7,990 nt of DNA from Alphaproteobacteria bacterium (GTDB lineage: Bacteria > Pseudomonadota > Alphaproteobacteria > UBA7887): NCBI GenBank assembly GCA_028289725.1, contig JANQOH010000393.1:1-7990 (forward strand). Direction: 5' to 3'. The first letter of the stretch is position 1; every line of letters starts with the position of its first letter. The notes under the pieces were generated by a model that saw nothing but the letters and a program-made list of their open reading frames with translations, had not been told where the DNA came from and did no database searches. Shown here piece by piece: positions 1 through 5,537 of the stretch. The translations under genes were made by a program, and so were the position numbers.

Positions 1-156
1 CCACAAGAAACCCCACAAGACACCGATGAACGCGATCGCAAGGGCTTCGCCTCGCGCGCTCGCGCCGCGGCGCGCAAAAGGCTATACACGCCCTTGCAGA
101 ACTCGTGCCGCCGGCGCAGGACAGGAATAGCGGTTGCGCCAACTCGAACGGCGTGA
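1..156. other. Left edge: possible gene end, undecided strand
   Basis: Nothing here can be assigned firmly. On the plus strand, frame 1 is open from the window edge to a TGA at 154-156, giving a basic 51-residue tail that could be the C-terminus of an upstream gene. On the minus strand, bases 1-45 read as a hydrophobic, membrane-like stretch (AIAFIGVLWGFLW), but that frame is closed by a TAG near 84-86 and has no ATG or GTG between that stop and the hydrophobic part. Bases 1-12 and 13-24 form an imperfect tandem 12-mer with one mismatch. Flanking sequence would settle which reading, if either, is coding. Confidence 0.2.
56..88 (+). promoter_or_regulatory. Candidate promoter for the SnoaL-like gene
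   Basis: GCTATACA at 81-88 resembles the Caulobacter-type -10 consensus GCTANAWC. The 9-mer GCGCTCGCG lies 16 bases before it, at 56-64, roughly where a -35 box would sit, although it is a poor match to TTGAC. The same pair with the same spacing recurs before the next gene (968-1000). The box lies 94 bases before the ATG at 177. The assignment rests on this recurrence and the -10 match; no strong -35 element is visible. Confidence 0.35.
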
Positions 157-176
157 CGGGCGACGTGGAGGGGCGG

Positions 177-941
177 ATGACGTTATCGAAGAAGGATCAA
201 ATCCGGGCCTTGCTCAAGAGTATTGAGACCGGGGATCCCGGTCCGATCGCTGTCGTCAATCAAGAGAAATACATCCAGCACAATCCTCAGACCCACGAAG
301 GCAGCGAGGGGTTGGAGGCTTTGTTTGAGCGACTCTCGAAGACCTCGCCGCGTGTCAACATCGTGCGCGCGTTCGAGGACGGCGATTTTGTCTTCGCGCA
401 CACCGAGTATGATTTCGCGCATTCCAACATCGGCTTCGAAGTGTTTCGGTTCGAAGGCGATCAAGTTGTCGAACACTGGGACAATATCCAACGGCGGCAA
501 GGGCCGAACCTTTCCAACCACAGCATGGTCGACGGTCCGACCGAGGCGACCGACCATGCGCTGACCGCAACAAACCGGCAGTTTGTGCGCGCGTTCGTAG
601 ATGATGTCTTAGTGCATCGCCGGCTTGAAACGTTGGAGACATACATCGACAAAGAACGTTTCACGCAACACGATCCGGAGCGGGCGGACGGCGTGATGTC
701 ACTGCGCGGGGCGCTGGAAGCGCGATCCAATGCGCGTTTGGCGTTGACCTACGACCAAAACCACCGCGTTCTGGCCGAGGGCAACTTCGTCCTGTCCGTC
801 AGCGAAGGGTCGCGCCATGGGGTTCATTCGTCCTACTACGACCTCTTCCGTGTCGATGACGGCAAGCTGGTCGAGCATTGGGACACGATCGAGGCCATTC
901 CGCCCCGTAGCGCGTGGAAGAACGACAACGGCAAGTTCTAA
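177..941 (+). CDS. Tandem SnoaL-like (NTF2-fold) protein
   Basis: This 254-residue cytosolic protein has no signal peptide and consists of two SnoaL-like/NTF2-fold domains in tandem. Copy 1 carries YIQHNP at 32-37 and ends with FRFEGDQVVEHWDNIQ at about 90-105. Copy 2 carries FTQHDP at 162-167 and ends with LFRVDDGKLVEHWDTIE at about 223-239. The paired QH(N/D)P and VEHWD motifs are typical of the 'predicted SnoaL-like aldol condensation-catalysing' group, whose usual members are single domains of about 130 residues, so this looks like an internal duplication or fusion. The ATG at 177 is chosen because GGAG (167-170) lies six bases upstream; an in-frame GTG at 105 would add 24 residues unlike the family and has no clear ribosome site. 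Substrate and reaction are unknown; members include small-molecule cyclases, isomerases and many uncharacterised proteins. Confidence 0.8.
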   Translation: MTLSKKDQIRALLKSIETGDPGPIAVVNQEKYIQHNPQTHEGSEGLEALFERLSKTSPRVNIVRAFEDGDFVFAHTEYDFAHSNIGFEVFRFEGDQVVEHWDNIQRRQGPNLSNHSMVDGPTEATDHALTATNRQFVRAFVDDVLVHRRLETLETYIDKERFTQHDPERADGVMSLRGALEARSNARLALTYDQNHRVLAEGNFVLSVSEGSRHGVHSSYYDLFRVDDGKLVEHWDTIEAIPPRSAWKNDNGKF

Positions 942-967
942 GCCGGTGGCGCGCGGATTTCTCCGGT

Positions 968-1000
968 GCGCTCGCGATGCGCCGTGCGACGCGCTATACA
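968..1000 (+). promoter_or_regulatory. Candidate promoter for the Sel1-repeat gene
   Basis: GCTATACA at 993-1000 is preceded, 16 bases upstream, by GCGCTCGCG (968-976), exactly as before the gene at 177. It lies 27 bases after the stop of the SnoaL-like gene and 77 bases before the ATG at 1078. This suggests the Sel1 gene has its own promoter rather than depending on read-through. The -35 region is weak, and GCGCTCGCG also occurs inside coding sequence nearby (around 1136 and 1904), so only the TATA-like part carries real weight. Confidence 0.35.
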
Positions 1001-1077
1001 GAGGCGGGGGGCAATTCGGAAAGGAAGGCGCCAAGTGGCTCGGGCCGATTTCGAGTGACTTGGGCGGAAGGTACGCT

Positions 1078-1773
1078 ATGCGACGCTTTATCCCGATATT
1101 CGCGCTCCTCGGAACCCTTTGGGCGACCACCTCGGCGCTCGCGGACGGTGCGTATGAGGCCGGCGCGGCCGCGGCGGAAACGGGCGATATCGAAACGGCG
1201 GTGGCGCTCTGGGAGCCGCTGGCGGCATCCGGCGACGCGCGGGCACAGTATGGCCTCGGTATGCTTTACTCCCAAGGGCTCGGCGTGCGGTCGGACTTCG
1301 AGAAAGCGACCGGATTTTTTGATAAGGCTGCCGCGCAAGGCCATATCGACGCGCAATTCGCGCTCGGCTTGATGTATGAGCGTGGGCAGGGCATCGGCCA
1401 GGACGCGGCGCGCGCGATGCAGCTCTATCGAAGCGCGGCCGAAGCCGGGCATCCGGACGCGCAACACATCATCGGTGCCGCGATGCTCACTGGAAACGGT
1501 TTGGCGCTAAACGAGGCGGAGGGCATTCAGTGGATGCACAAGGCGGCGTCGCGCGGCCATGATCAAGCGATTTTGACGCTCGCCGTTGTCTACGGTCTCG
1601 GCAAGGGCGTGCCGGAGGATTTGGAAGCGTCTTACATGTGGTTCCTGATCGCCGATGCCCTCGGGGTCGAGGGGTCAACGCTGGCGCTCGAACGTCTGCG
1701 GCCCAGCCTGAGCGAAGAGCAAATCTCCGCCGCGGACGCCCGCGCCAAAACCTGGCTGTCCGAACGCGAATAA
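1078..1773 (+). CDS. Exported Sel1-repeat (TPR-like) protein
   Basis: This 231-residue protein begins with a classical signal peptide: MRRF, a hydrophobic core, and ALA at 20-22 as a likely signal peptidase I site, so the mature protein should be periplasmic. It then carries four consecutive Sel1-like repeats of exactly 36 residues (about 56-91, 92-127, 128-163 and 164-199), each with the pattern A..G..Y..G.G...D...A...........G. A shorter half-repeat at about 26-52 (YEAGAAAAETGDIETAVALW) precedes them. Such repeats are alpha-helical scaffolds for protein-protein contacts; no catalytic domain is present. The ATG at 1078 is supported by GGAAGG at 1066-1071, six bases upstream, and by the signal peptide starting there. 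An open frame reaching back to 817 in the same phase overlaps the upstream gene and is not used. The partner is unknown; Sel1 proteins of this size often act in envelope stress, signalling or secretion. Confidence 0.88.
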   Translation: MRRFIPIFALLGTLWATTSALADGAYEAGAAAAETGDIETAVALWEPLAASGDARAQYGLGMLYSQGLGVRSDFEKATGFFDKAAAQGHIDAQFALGLMYERGQGIGQDAARAMQLYRSAAEAGHPDAQHIIGAAMLTGNGLALNEAEGIQWMHKAASRGHDQAILTLAVVYGLGKGVPEDLEASYMWFLIADALGVEGSTLALERLRPSLSEEQISAADARAKTWLSERE

Positions 1774-1784
1774 TTCGGCGTCGA

Positions 1785-1850
1785 CGCGGGCGTTGATGCC
1801 TCTGGGCCCGAGTGAATTTTCGGGCCGCCTGACCTGCCCGCGGCTTTATT
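1785..1850 (+). terminator. Nested inverted repeat between convergent genes
   Basis: An outer arm CGCGGGC (1785-1791) pairs with GCCCGCG (1836-1842), and inside it GGCCCGA (1805-1811) pairs with TCGGGCC (1820-1826), with an eight-base loop. The 3' side runs into GCTTTATT, a short T-rich stretch. It sits 11 bases after the Sel1 stop codon and abuts the stop of the convergent minus-strand gene (1846-1848), a natural place for a terminator. The T-tract is weak and found only on the plus side, so it would serve mainly the Sel1 transcript. Confidence 0.4.
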
Positions 1851-2430
1851 GAACGGGCGTCGTCGTGACGCTGTCCGAGTCCGCGCCAAGCATCCGTAGC
1901 GAAGCGCTCGCGATGCAACTACCGGCGCCAGAGCTTGCGCACGAACCGGTGTTGGCCGTGCACGTCACGGCCGCCGTGTTGGTCCCGTCGCTGCATTCGC
2001 CGCCAGACGGGACGCCGTCGGATCCGAGTTTCGTATTGCAGGTGCCGTTGGCCGTGCCGGTGGACAGGGTGAATATACGGTCGCCACAATCAATACTTGC
2101 CGTGGCAAATGATGGCGTCGTACCGCCCCCGACCAGGCCCGCGTCGGACCACGCGCTGCATTCAAGCTTCGGCGTCGCCCGTTTCGAAAGCGTTTTGCAT
2201 AGGCGGATGCCGCCGGTGTTTGTGTTGATGACCCAAGCGGCGTCCGTGCCCAGATTTCGGACGATGAATGGCCCAACATTCGCGTTAATGAATGGTCCTA
2301 TGCTGGGATCGTCCGCGAGTTTGCGGTTCACGGTGTCGTCGGCCTGGGCGCTCATTGTTCCACCGATAGCGCTCGCCGCAAGGAGGCCGGCAAGAACAAC
2401 CGGGATCGCGACAAATCTTCCCTTCGTCAT
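1846..2430 (-). CDS. Exported cysteine-rich protein, unknown function
   Basis: I do not recognise this 194-residue protein. It starts with a clear signal peptide: MTKGR, a hydrophobic stretch to about residue 24, and SAQA at 27-30 before DD. The mature part is small and polar, rich in Gly, Thr, Ser and Asn, with eight cysteines (78, 91, 115, 131, 146, 157, 164, 172), an even number suited to disulfides. A short internal echo, IGPFI (44-48) and VGPFI (52-56), lies near the N-terminus, followed by WVINTNTGGIRLC (66-78), which weakly recalls the 'LDTxTGxxxxC' pattern of small periplasmic proteins. The start at 2430 is chosen over an ATG nine codons upstream because AAGGAG lies seven bases before it and the signal peptide begins there. 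It lies 181 bases downstream of another exported unknown on the same strand, so co-expression is possible but unproven. Likely periplasmic or secreted; role unknown. Confidence 0.82.
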   Translation of the reverse strand: MTKGRFVAIPVVLAGLLAASAIGGTMSAQADDTVNRKLADDPSIGPFINANVGPFIVRNLGTDAAWVINTNTGGIRLCKTLSKRATPKLECSAWSDAGLVGGGTTPSFATASIDCGDRIFTLSTGTANGTCNTKLGSDGVPSGGECSDGTNTAAVTCTANTGSCASSGAGSCIASASLRMLGADSDSVTTTPVQ

Positions 2431-2540
2431 AATCGAACTCCTTCCCAATCCGATCAAAAAAGGCGGAGAAGCCGACGTTGCGCATTCCTCAATCGCTAAA
2501 AATTACCGTCATGAGCGCTCCTCGCAGCGCCGAGTGGAAA

Positions 2541-2549
2541 ATTCTATCA
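2541..2549 (-). promoter_or_regulatory. Candidate extended -10 for the cysteine-rich gene
   Basis: Read on the minus strand, this is TGATAGAAT, matching an extended -10 element (TG-N-TATAAT type). It lies about 110 bases upstream of the start at 2430. No convincing -35 box sits at the expected distance, so the call rests on the extended -10 alone. Confidence 0.22.
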
Positions 2550-2561
2550 TTCCCGCACGTT

Positions 2562-2578
2562 CGCCGCGAATCGCGGCG
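2562..2578 (-). terminator. GC hairpin after the 571-residue protein gene
   Basis: CGCCGCG (2562-2568) and CGCGGCG (2572-2578) form a perfect seven-base-pair stem with a three-base loop, about 34 bases beyond the stop codon of the minus-strand gene at 2612. No run of T follows on the minus strand, so it may be a weak terminator, a 3'-end stabilising hairpin, or a chance product of high GC. Confidence 0.3.
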
Positions 2579-2611
2579 CACGCCGGCTGCGCCATCTTTG
2601 CCGGTTTCGGT

Positions 2612-4327
2612 CTATGAGCACGCCTGGAAGCGCACGTAACCGAAGCGCACGCCCCCAGCCGGCTGGTAAGTGCCGCCGCCCGCATATTGCTCCGTCAGCG
2701 TGTAGGAGCGCAGCTGGCAGTAGGGATCGTCGGGAAGCTTGAACAGCACATAACCCGGCAGCGTTCGCCGATCGGGGATGCCAAGCTCGTTGGTGTGGAT
2801 CTTCCAACTCTCACGGCTCAAATAGGCCTCGCGAACCTCCGCATCGTCGTGCCATTCCTTGATCTGTTCGGCGGCGAGCGCGGTGCTGTAATTATCCGCT
2901 TCTTTCGCCGGGCTTTGCCAGCTGCCGGCGGTTTTCTCGACTTCGGCGCGCAAGGTGTCCAAGCGGGATTTTTGCTCGCCCCACAGCGCGTCCTCGGCAT
3001 TGTCGATGCCCGCGGCAAGCAGAACCTGGCCGATATTGCCCATCACGGCTTCGCGCCCATGCGCGCTAAAGAACAATTTGTCATTGAAGGTGACGGGCCC
3101 CTCAAGCGTCAGCCACCCCTCGCGCTCATGAAATTCCGAGACGCTTTGGATAGTCGATGATCCGACGATTTCGATGGTCTGCTGGGCTTGGTTCAGCACG
3201 GCGGCCTTGATCAGGTCATTCGCCTGTCCAGCCGCATTGCACCAAGTCACCGGATCGTGGTCCGGCCGGCCCAGCACATAGAAACAGGGTTGGGAGGCGA
3301 TCAATTCCATATCCACGGATTGACACACCGCTTGTACCTCGCCGGCCACTTGCCGGTGCTGCTCGACGCCTTCGACGGATCCCAGACCGCTGTTTTGGTG
3401 CATCATCTGGTTGATGAGACGGATCATGGGGTCGCGCGAAAGCGGCTTCATCGCCGCTTCCTGGAAAGCGACGCATTGCCGCTTGTGGGCCTCGCCCTGT
3501 TCCGCGGCGGCGGCCTCGGCTTGTTGTTGCTGGGCCTGCGCGGCGGCGGCTTGTTGTTGGTACTGATCCTTCGTCGCGGCGTATTGGGCGCTCATCGCGT
3601 TGCCCCAATCAATCGCCTCGTTGAGTTGCTTCAAGAGCGCTTGGCCGTCCGGCGCCCCCTTGCTCGTCGATGAGATCTGACGCTCCCAGGCGGAAAGCGC
3701 TTGCTCCAGATTCTTCCGATAGCCCTGGTAATATTGTTCGAAGGCATCGAACGGCACGCCCGCGACAAATCGTTCGCCATCAAAAATCGATGTGTCTTTG
3801 CGCATGGCGTCGCTGTCGAGATATTGCGTCAGTTGCTGCTTCTGATAGTCAGTCATGCCGCCGGTGGCCGCATCAGCGTCGCCGCCGCCACCGTTGTCCG
3901 TGCTGCTTGTTTGCGTATCCGATTGGCCGCCTTGGTTCGCCTGGAAGGCGGGGTAGGCGTCGCGCATCGCCTTGGCAAACGCCAATTTGTCATTGAGTTC
4001 TTGAAACAGGGCTTGGCCTTCGTCCGAGCCGGCGGCGCCCGAGGTCAATTTGTTCCAGGCCTGAACCGCTTGGTTCATCGTCTTGATGAAATCGTTCATG
4101 TAGGCCGTGGCGTCATTGACGCTGACAGACGAGTCGAAGGCCGCGCCGTCAAATATCCCGGCATCCATATTGGCCTTGGGGCTGTGCAGATATTGGGTGA
4201 TCTGCTCACGCTGATAGTCGGTCATGGCGGCTTGGGCGCTGATTGCGACAACAAACGGCGCAGTCATAACCGCGAGGATCACAATCAACCGGCCAATCGA
4301 CGCCTTGATCCTAGTTGTACCGTCCAT
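2612..4327 (-). CDS. Exported protein with duplicated domain, unknown
   Basis: This 571-residue protein is unfamiliar to me. Residues 1-33 form a signal peptide (TTRIK, a hydrophobic core at about 11-30, then AQA). Two related domains follow: copy 1 at about 35-131 and copy 2 at about 158-254. Both begin MTDYQ and share TQYL, IFDG, a QA..AW pair and DEGQAL/PDGQAL before an LN. A Gly/Ser/Thr/Asp linker (about 132-157) separates them. A Gln/Ala-rich, probably coiled-coil segment (about 255-280) leads into a C-terminal region of about 290 residues with six cysteines (285, 335, 348, 363, 537, 570). The start at 4327 is supported by AGGGGG six bases upstream and by the signal peptide; an ATG at 4414 would add 29 basic residues ahead of it. 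Likely periplasmic or surface-exposed; no catalytic motif recognised. Confidence 0.82.
   Translation of the reverse strand: MDGTTRIKASIGRLIVILAVMTAPFVVAISAQAAMTDYQREQITQYLHSPKANMDAGIFDGAAFDSSVSVNDATAYMNDFIKTMNQAVQAWNKLTSGAAGSDEGQALFQELNDKLAFAKAMRDAYPAFQANQGGQSDTQTSSTDNGGGGDADAATGGMTDYQKQQLTQYLDSDAMRKDTSIFDGERFVAGVPFDAFEQYYQGYRKNLEQALSAWERQISSTSKGAPDGQALLKQLNEAIDWGNAMSAQYAATKDQYQQQAAAAQAQQQQAEAAAAEQGEAHKRQCVAFQEAAMKPLSRDPMIRLINQMMHQNSGLGSVEGVEQHRQVAGEVQAVCQSVDMELIASQPCFYVLGRPDHDPVTWCNAAGQANDLIKAAVLNQAQQTIEIVGSSTIQSVSEFHEREGWLTLEGPVTFNDKLFFSAHGREAVMGNIGQVLLAAGIDNAEDALWGEQKSRLDTLRAEVEKTAGSWQSPAKEADNYSTALAAEQIKEWHDDAEVREAYLSRESWKIHTNELGIPDRRTLPGYVLFKLPDDPYCQLRSYTLTEQYAGGGTYQPAGGVRFGYVRFQACS
3494..3562 (-). 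repeat. Gln/Ala-rich low-complexity coding tract
   Basis: This stretch encodes residues about 256-278 of the 571-residue protein, almost only Gln, Ala and Glu. The 13-mer CGGCTTGTTGTTG occurs twice on the plus strand (3517-3529 and 3547-3559), exactly ten codons apart, within GCG/GGC-rich triplets. It is probably a helical spacer or coiled coil and is prone to in-frame length change. Confidence 0.6.
3566..4225 (-). repeat. Two diverged copies of a ~97-residue domain
   Basis: Copy 1 is encoded at about 3935-4225 and copy 2 at about 3566-3856. The shared landmarks, in order, are MTDYQ, TQYL, IFDG, a central QA..AW, DEGQAL versus PDGQAL, and an LN-containing helix. Similarity is clear at the protein level but diverged at the DNA level, so the duplication is old. 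The first copy starts directly after the signal peptide. Confidence 0.7.
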
Positions 4328-4384
4328 GTCTTGCCCCCTGTCTTCAGATGCCACGCGCCGGCCGCTAGAGCGACCGCTGGCGCT

Positions 4385-4414
4385 ATTGCAGACTCTGGCC
4401 CACCTCCCTGTCAA
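4385..4414 (-). promoter_or_regulatory. Promoter of the 571-residue protein gene
   Basis: On the minus strand a perfect TTGACA (-35, plus-strand 4409-4414) is followed after 18 bases by TGCAAT (-10, plus-strand 4385-4390), matching four of six positions of TATAAT. It would start transcription near 4378, leaving a leader of about 50 bases before the ATG at 4327 with its AGGGGG ribosome site. Confidence 0.5.
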
Positions 4415-4469
4415 CCGGCGCTCTCTTTAACCAATTCGGCCGAGACCGTTCACATTGCGCCCTATTGGC

Positions 4470-4482
4470 GTTGTGATACAAC
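4470..4482. promoter_or_regulatory. Palindrome GTTGT-GAT-ACAAC
   Basis: This is a perfect five-base inverted repeat around a three-base centre. It lies in the divergent intergenic region, about 55 bases upstream of the -35 box of the minus-strand gene. It could be an operator half-site pair for a regulator of either divergent gene, but at this length it could also be chance. Confidence 0.22.
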
Positions 4483-4509
4483 TCACTGTGGGCGGAGCGC
4501 CGTATCCAT

Positions 4510-4520
4510 CAATTGAATTG
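4510..4520. promoter_or_regulatory. Palindrome CAATT-G-AATTG
   Basis: This perfect five-base inverted repeat around one central base lies about 110 bases upstream of the BioD-like gene, in an A/T-rich patch. It is a possible operator or bendable upstream element; no regulator gene is adjacent. Confidence 0.18.
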
Positions 4521-4615
4521 AATGCGAATCGGAGCGCATGCTTTGATTGGTCTTGGCGCGGTATGCGCTGGTCCACTTGACACCTATCAGGATTGAGCAC
4601 CGCCTACACGCAGTA

Positions 4616-4620
4616 GGGAG
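4616..4620 (+). promoter_or_regulatory. Ribosome binding site that marks an ATA start
   Basis: GGGAG at 4616-4620, preceded by TA, lies seven bases before the ATA codon at 4628. It is the only strong Shine-Dalgarno sequence near the N-terminus of the BioD-like protein. It follows an in-frame position that is closed immediately afterwards by TAA at 4622-4624, so translation in this frame must start between 4625 and the P-loop codons. This site argues that 4628 is, or was, the start codon. Confidence 0.6.
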
Positions 4621-4627
4621 ATAATCA

Positions 4628-5443
4628 ATAGCACCACAAATTTATTGGGTCGTTGGCGATACTTCCAATATCGGCAAAACATCGATCGCCCGCGCTTTGG
4701 TTCAAGTCCTGAATGCGAAAGGTGAGCGATCAATTGGGTTCAAGCCGTTGGCTGTCGCCAATCTCTACGAACTCATCGATTTTATGTTTGAGCGGTATCG
4801 TGACGCGCCAGCCGATTTTTTTGGCAGTGACTCGTGGAATTTGACGACGGCGTCGCCGTGGACCGGACTTGATTGCCTTGAACTCGTCGCGCCGATCCAA
4901 GTGCTGTGCTATCCGACTTGGGAGTCCGCGATCCTAGTTCGGACCGGATCGAAGCGATCGAACAATGTCGAATATTTCACCAGTCCCCTCGGCGCCGCAC
5001 TGAAGGACCGGGCGGATTTCCGACGCTTTATCGAGGAATTGGGGCTTCCGCTTGGCACTGCCAGGGTGCTGAAAGGACTGAACCGTGACGTCGCCTCGGC
5101 CTTGTCACCTGAAAAGAAGCAGCAGGCTTTCGAACAGCTCCTTGAGATCGGCGTCGATAATGTTGTGTGCGAAGGCGCCAGCCGGTGGCTCCCGGCTTGG
5201 CCGAACAATCCGGTCGTCGACCATCTATTCTTTATCGCGAATGGAAAGATATCCTATTTCCCCAACCTCGATTTGCGGGTGCGGCTATCCAGAAATGGGA
5301 AACCGCCGACCGTGCATGCCGTTTCAAAGGTCTTGAACGACAGCAAACGACCGAGATTTACGGCGCCGCTCTTATTGGCCGAGAAAAGCCGTCGCGAAGA
5401 GGCGAACCAGAAGACAGTGGCGGAATTGCTCGCCAGGTCATAG
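4628..5443 (+). CDS. BioD-like P-loop ATPase, apparent ATA start
   Basis: This cytosolic protein of about 271 residues has the fold signature of dethiobiotin synthetase (BioD) and related SIMIBI-class P-loop enzymes. The N-terminus reads WVVGDTSNIGKTS, with a Walker A motif at 10-18 (K17, T18), then GFKPLA at 37-42, matching the conserved lysine/proline 'YKPV' segment of BioD. Near 175-184 is DNVVCEGAS, matching the BioD 'LVEGAG' strand. The middle and C-terminal parts differ from BioD, and no other biotin gene is nearby, so the substrate may differ. The frame is closed by TAA at 4622-4624 and has no ATG, GTG or TTG before the P-loop; the first, a TTG at 4697, would delete the ATP site. ATA at 4628, seven bases after GGGAG, is the best start; ATT at 4640 is the alternative. 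It could also be a start-codon mutant. Family call fairly sure, function not. Confidence 0.7.
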   Translation: MAPQIYWVVGDTSNIGKTSIARALVQVLNAKGERSIGFKPLAVANLYELIDFMFERYRDAPADFFGSDSWNLTTASPWTGLDCLELVAPIQVLCYPTWESAILVRTGSKRSNNVEYFTSPLGAALKDRADFRRFIEELGLPLGTARVLKGLNRDVASALSPEKKQQAFEQLLEIGVDNVVCEGASRWLPAWPNNPVVDHLFFIANGKISYFPNLDLRVRLSRNGKPPTVHAVSKVLNDSKRPRFTAPLLLAEKSRREEANQKTVAELLARS

Positions 5444-5467
5444 CTGTGGCATGAGAGTTGGGGCTGC

Positions 5468-5490
5468 GGCGTGGCGTTTTTGCCAGCGCC
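5468..5490 (+). terminator. Hairpin after the BioD-like gene
   Basis: GGCGTGGC (5468-5475) pairs with GCCA-G-CGCC (5482-5490) around a GTTTTT loop, giving eight base pairs with one bulged G. It begins 24 bases after the stop codon at 5441-5443. The U-run is in the loop rather than after the stem, so it is not a classical intrinsic terminator; it may protect the 3' end or be part of the following leader. Confidence 0.25.
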
Positions 5491-5537
5491 AACATAAAGT
5501 TGCCCAGAGTAACAACGGACGAGACTTCGCCGCTCAT

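Larger units (their letters stand above)
4415..4627. other. Divergent intergenic region
   Basis: Between the minus-strand gene starting at 4327 and the plus-strand BioD-like gene there is no supported gene. The stretch is visibly richer in A/T than its neighbours. It holds two short palindromes (4470-4482 and 4510-4520) and a perfect TTGACA at 4577-4582 pointing toward the BioD-like gene. No good -10 box follows that -35 at 16-18 bases, so the plus-strand promoter remains undefined. Confidence 0.5.

Noticed and set aside
105..176. GTG at 105 as start of the SnoaL-like gene
   Set aside because: The extra 24 residues are unlike the family, and GGAG precedes the ATG at 177 at the right distance.
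699..1130. Open minus-strand frame (143 codons) over the SnoaL/Sel1 junction
   Set aside because: It overlaps the ends of two well-supported plus-strand genes, has no ribosome site and no family resemblance.
2456..2485. Minus-strand GGC-TTCTCC-GCC followed by T-run, as a terminator or attenuator
   Set aside because: The stem is only three base pairs, and the site lies directly upstream of a ribosome site where a terminator would make no sense without an alternative fold, which I could not see.
1865..2617. Open plus-strand frame (250 codons) opposite the cysteine-rich protein
   Set aside because: The minus-strand frame starts with AAGGAG and a textbook signal peptide. The plus frame has no ribosome site and would read through the intergenic hairpin.
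3701..4516. Open plus-strand frame (271 codons) opposite the 571-residue protein
   Set aside because: The minus-strand reading has a signal peptide, a ribosome site, a promoter and an internal domain duplication; the plus reading has none.
4554..4567. Sigma-54-like GG...GC element upstream of the BioD-like gene
   Set aside because: The spacing between GG and GC is eight bases rather than the required ten, and the flanking consensus is poor.
4522..4596. 24-codon ORF with a hydrophobic middle upstream of the BioD-like gene
   Set aside because: No ribosome site precedes its ATG, and such short frames are common by chance. It could be a leader peptide only if relatives conserve it.
4697..4699. 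TTG at 4697 as start of the BioD-like gene
   Set aside because: It lies downstream of the codons for the Walker A motif, has no ribosome site, and would yield a protein without its ATP-binding loop.
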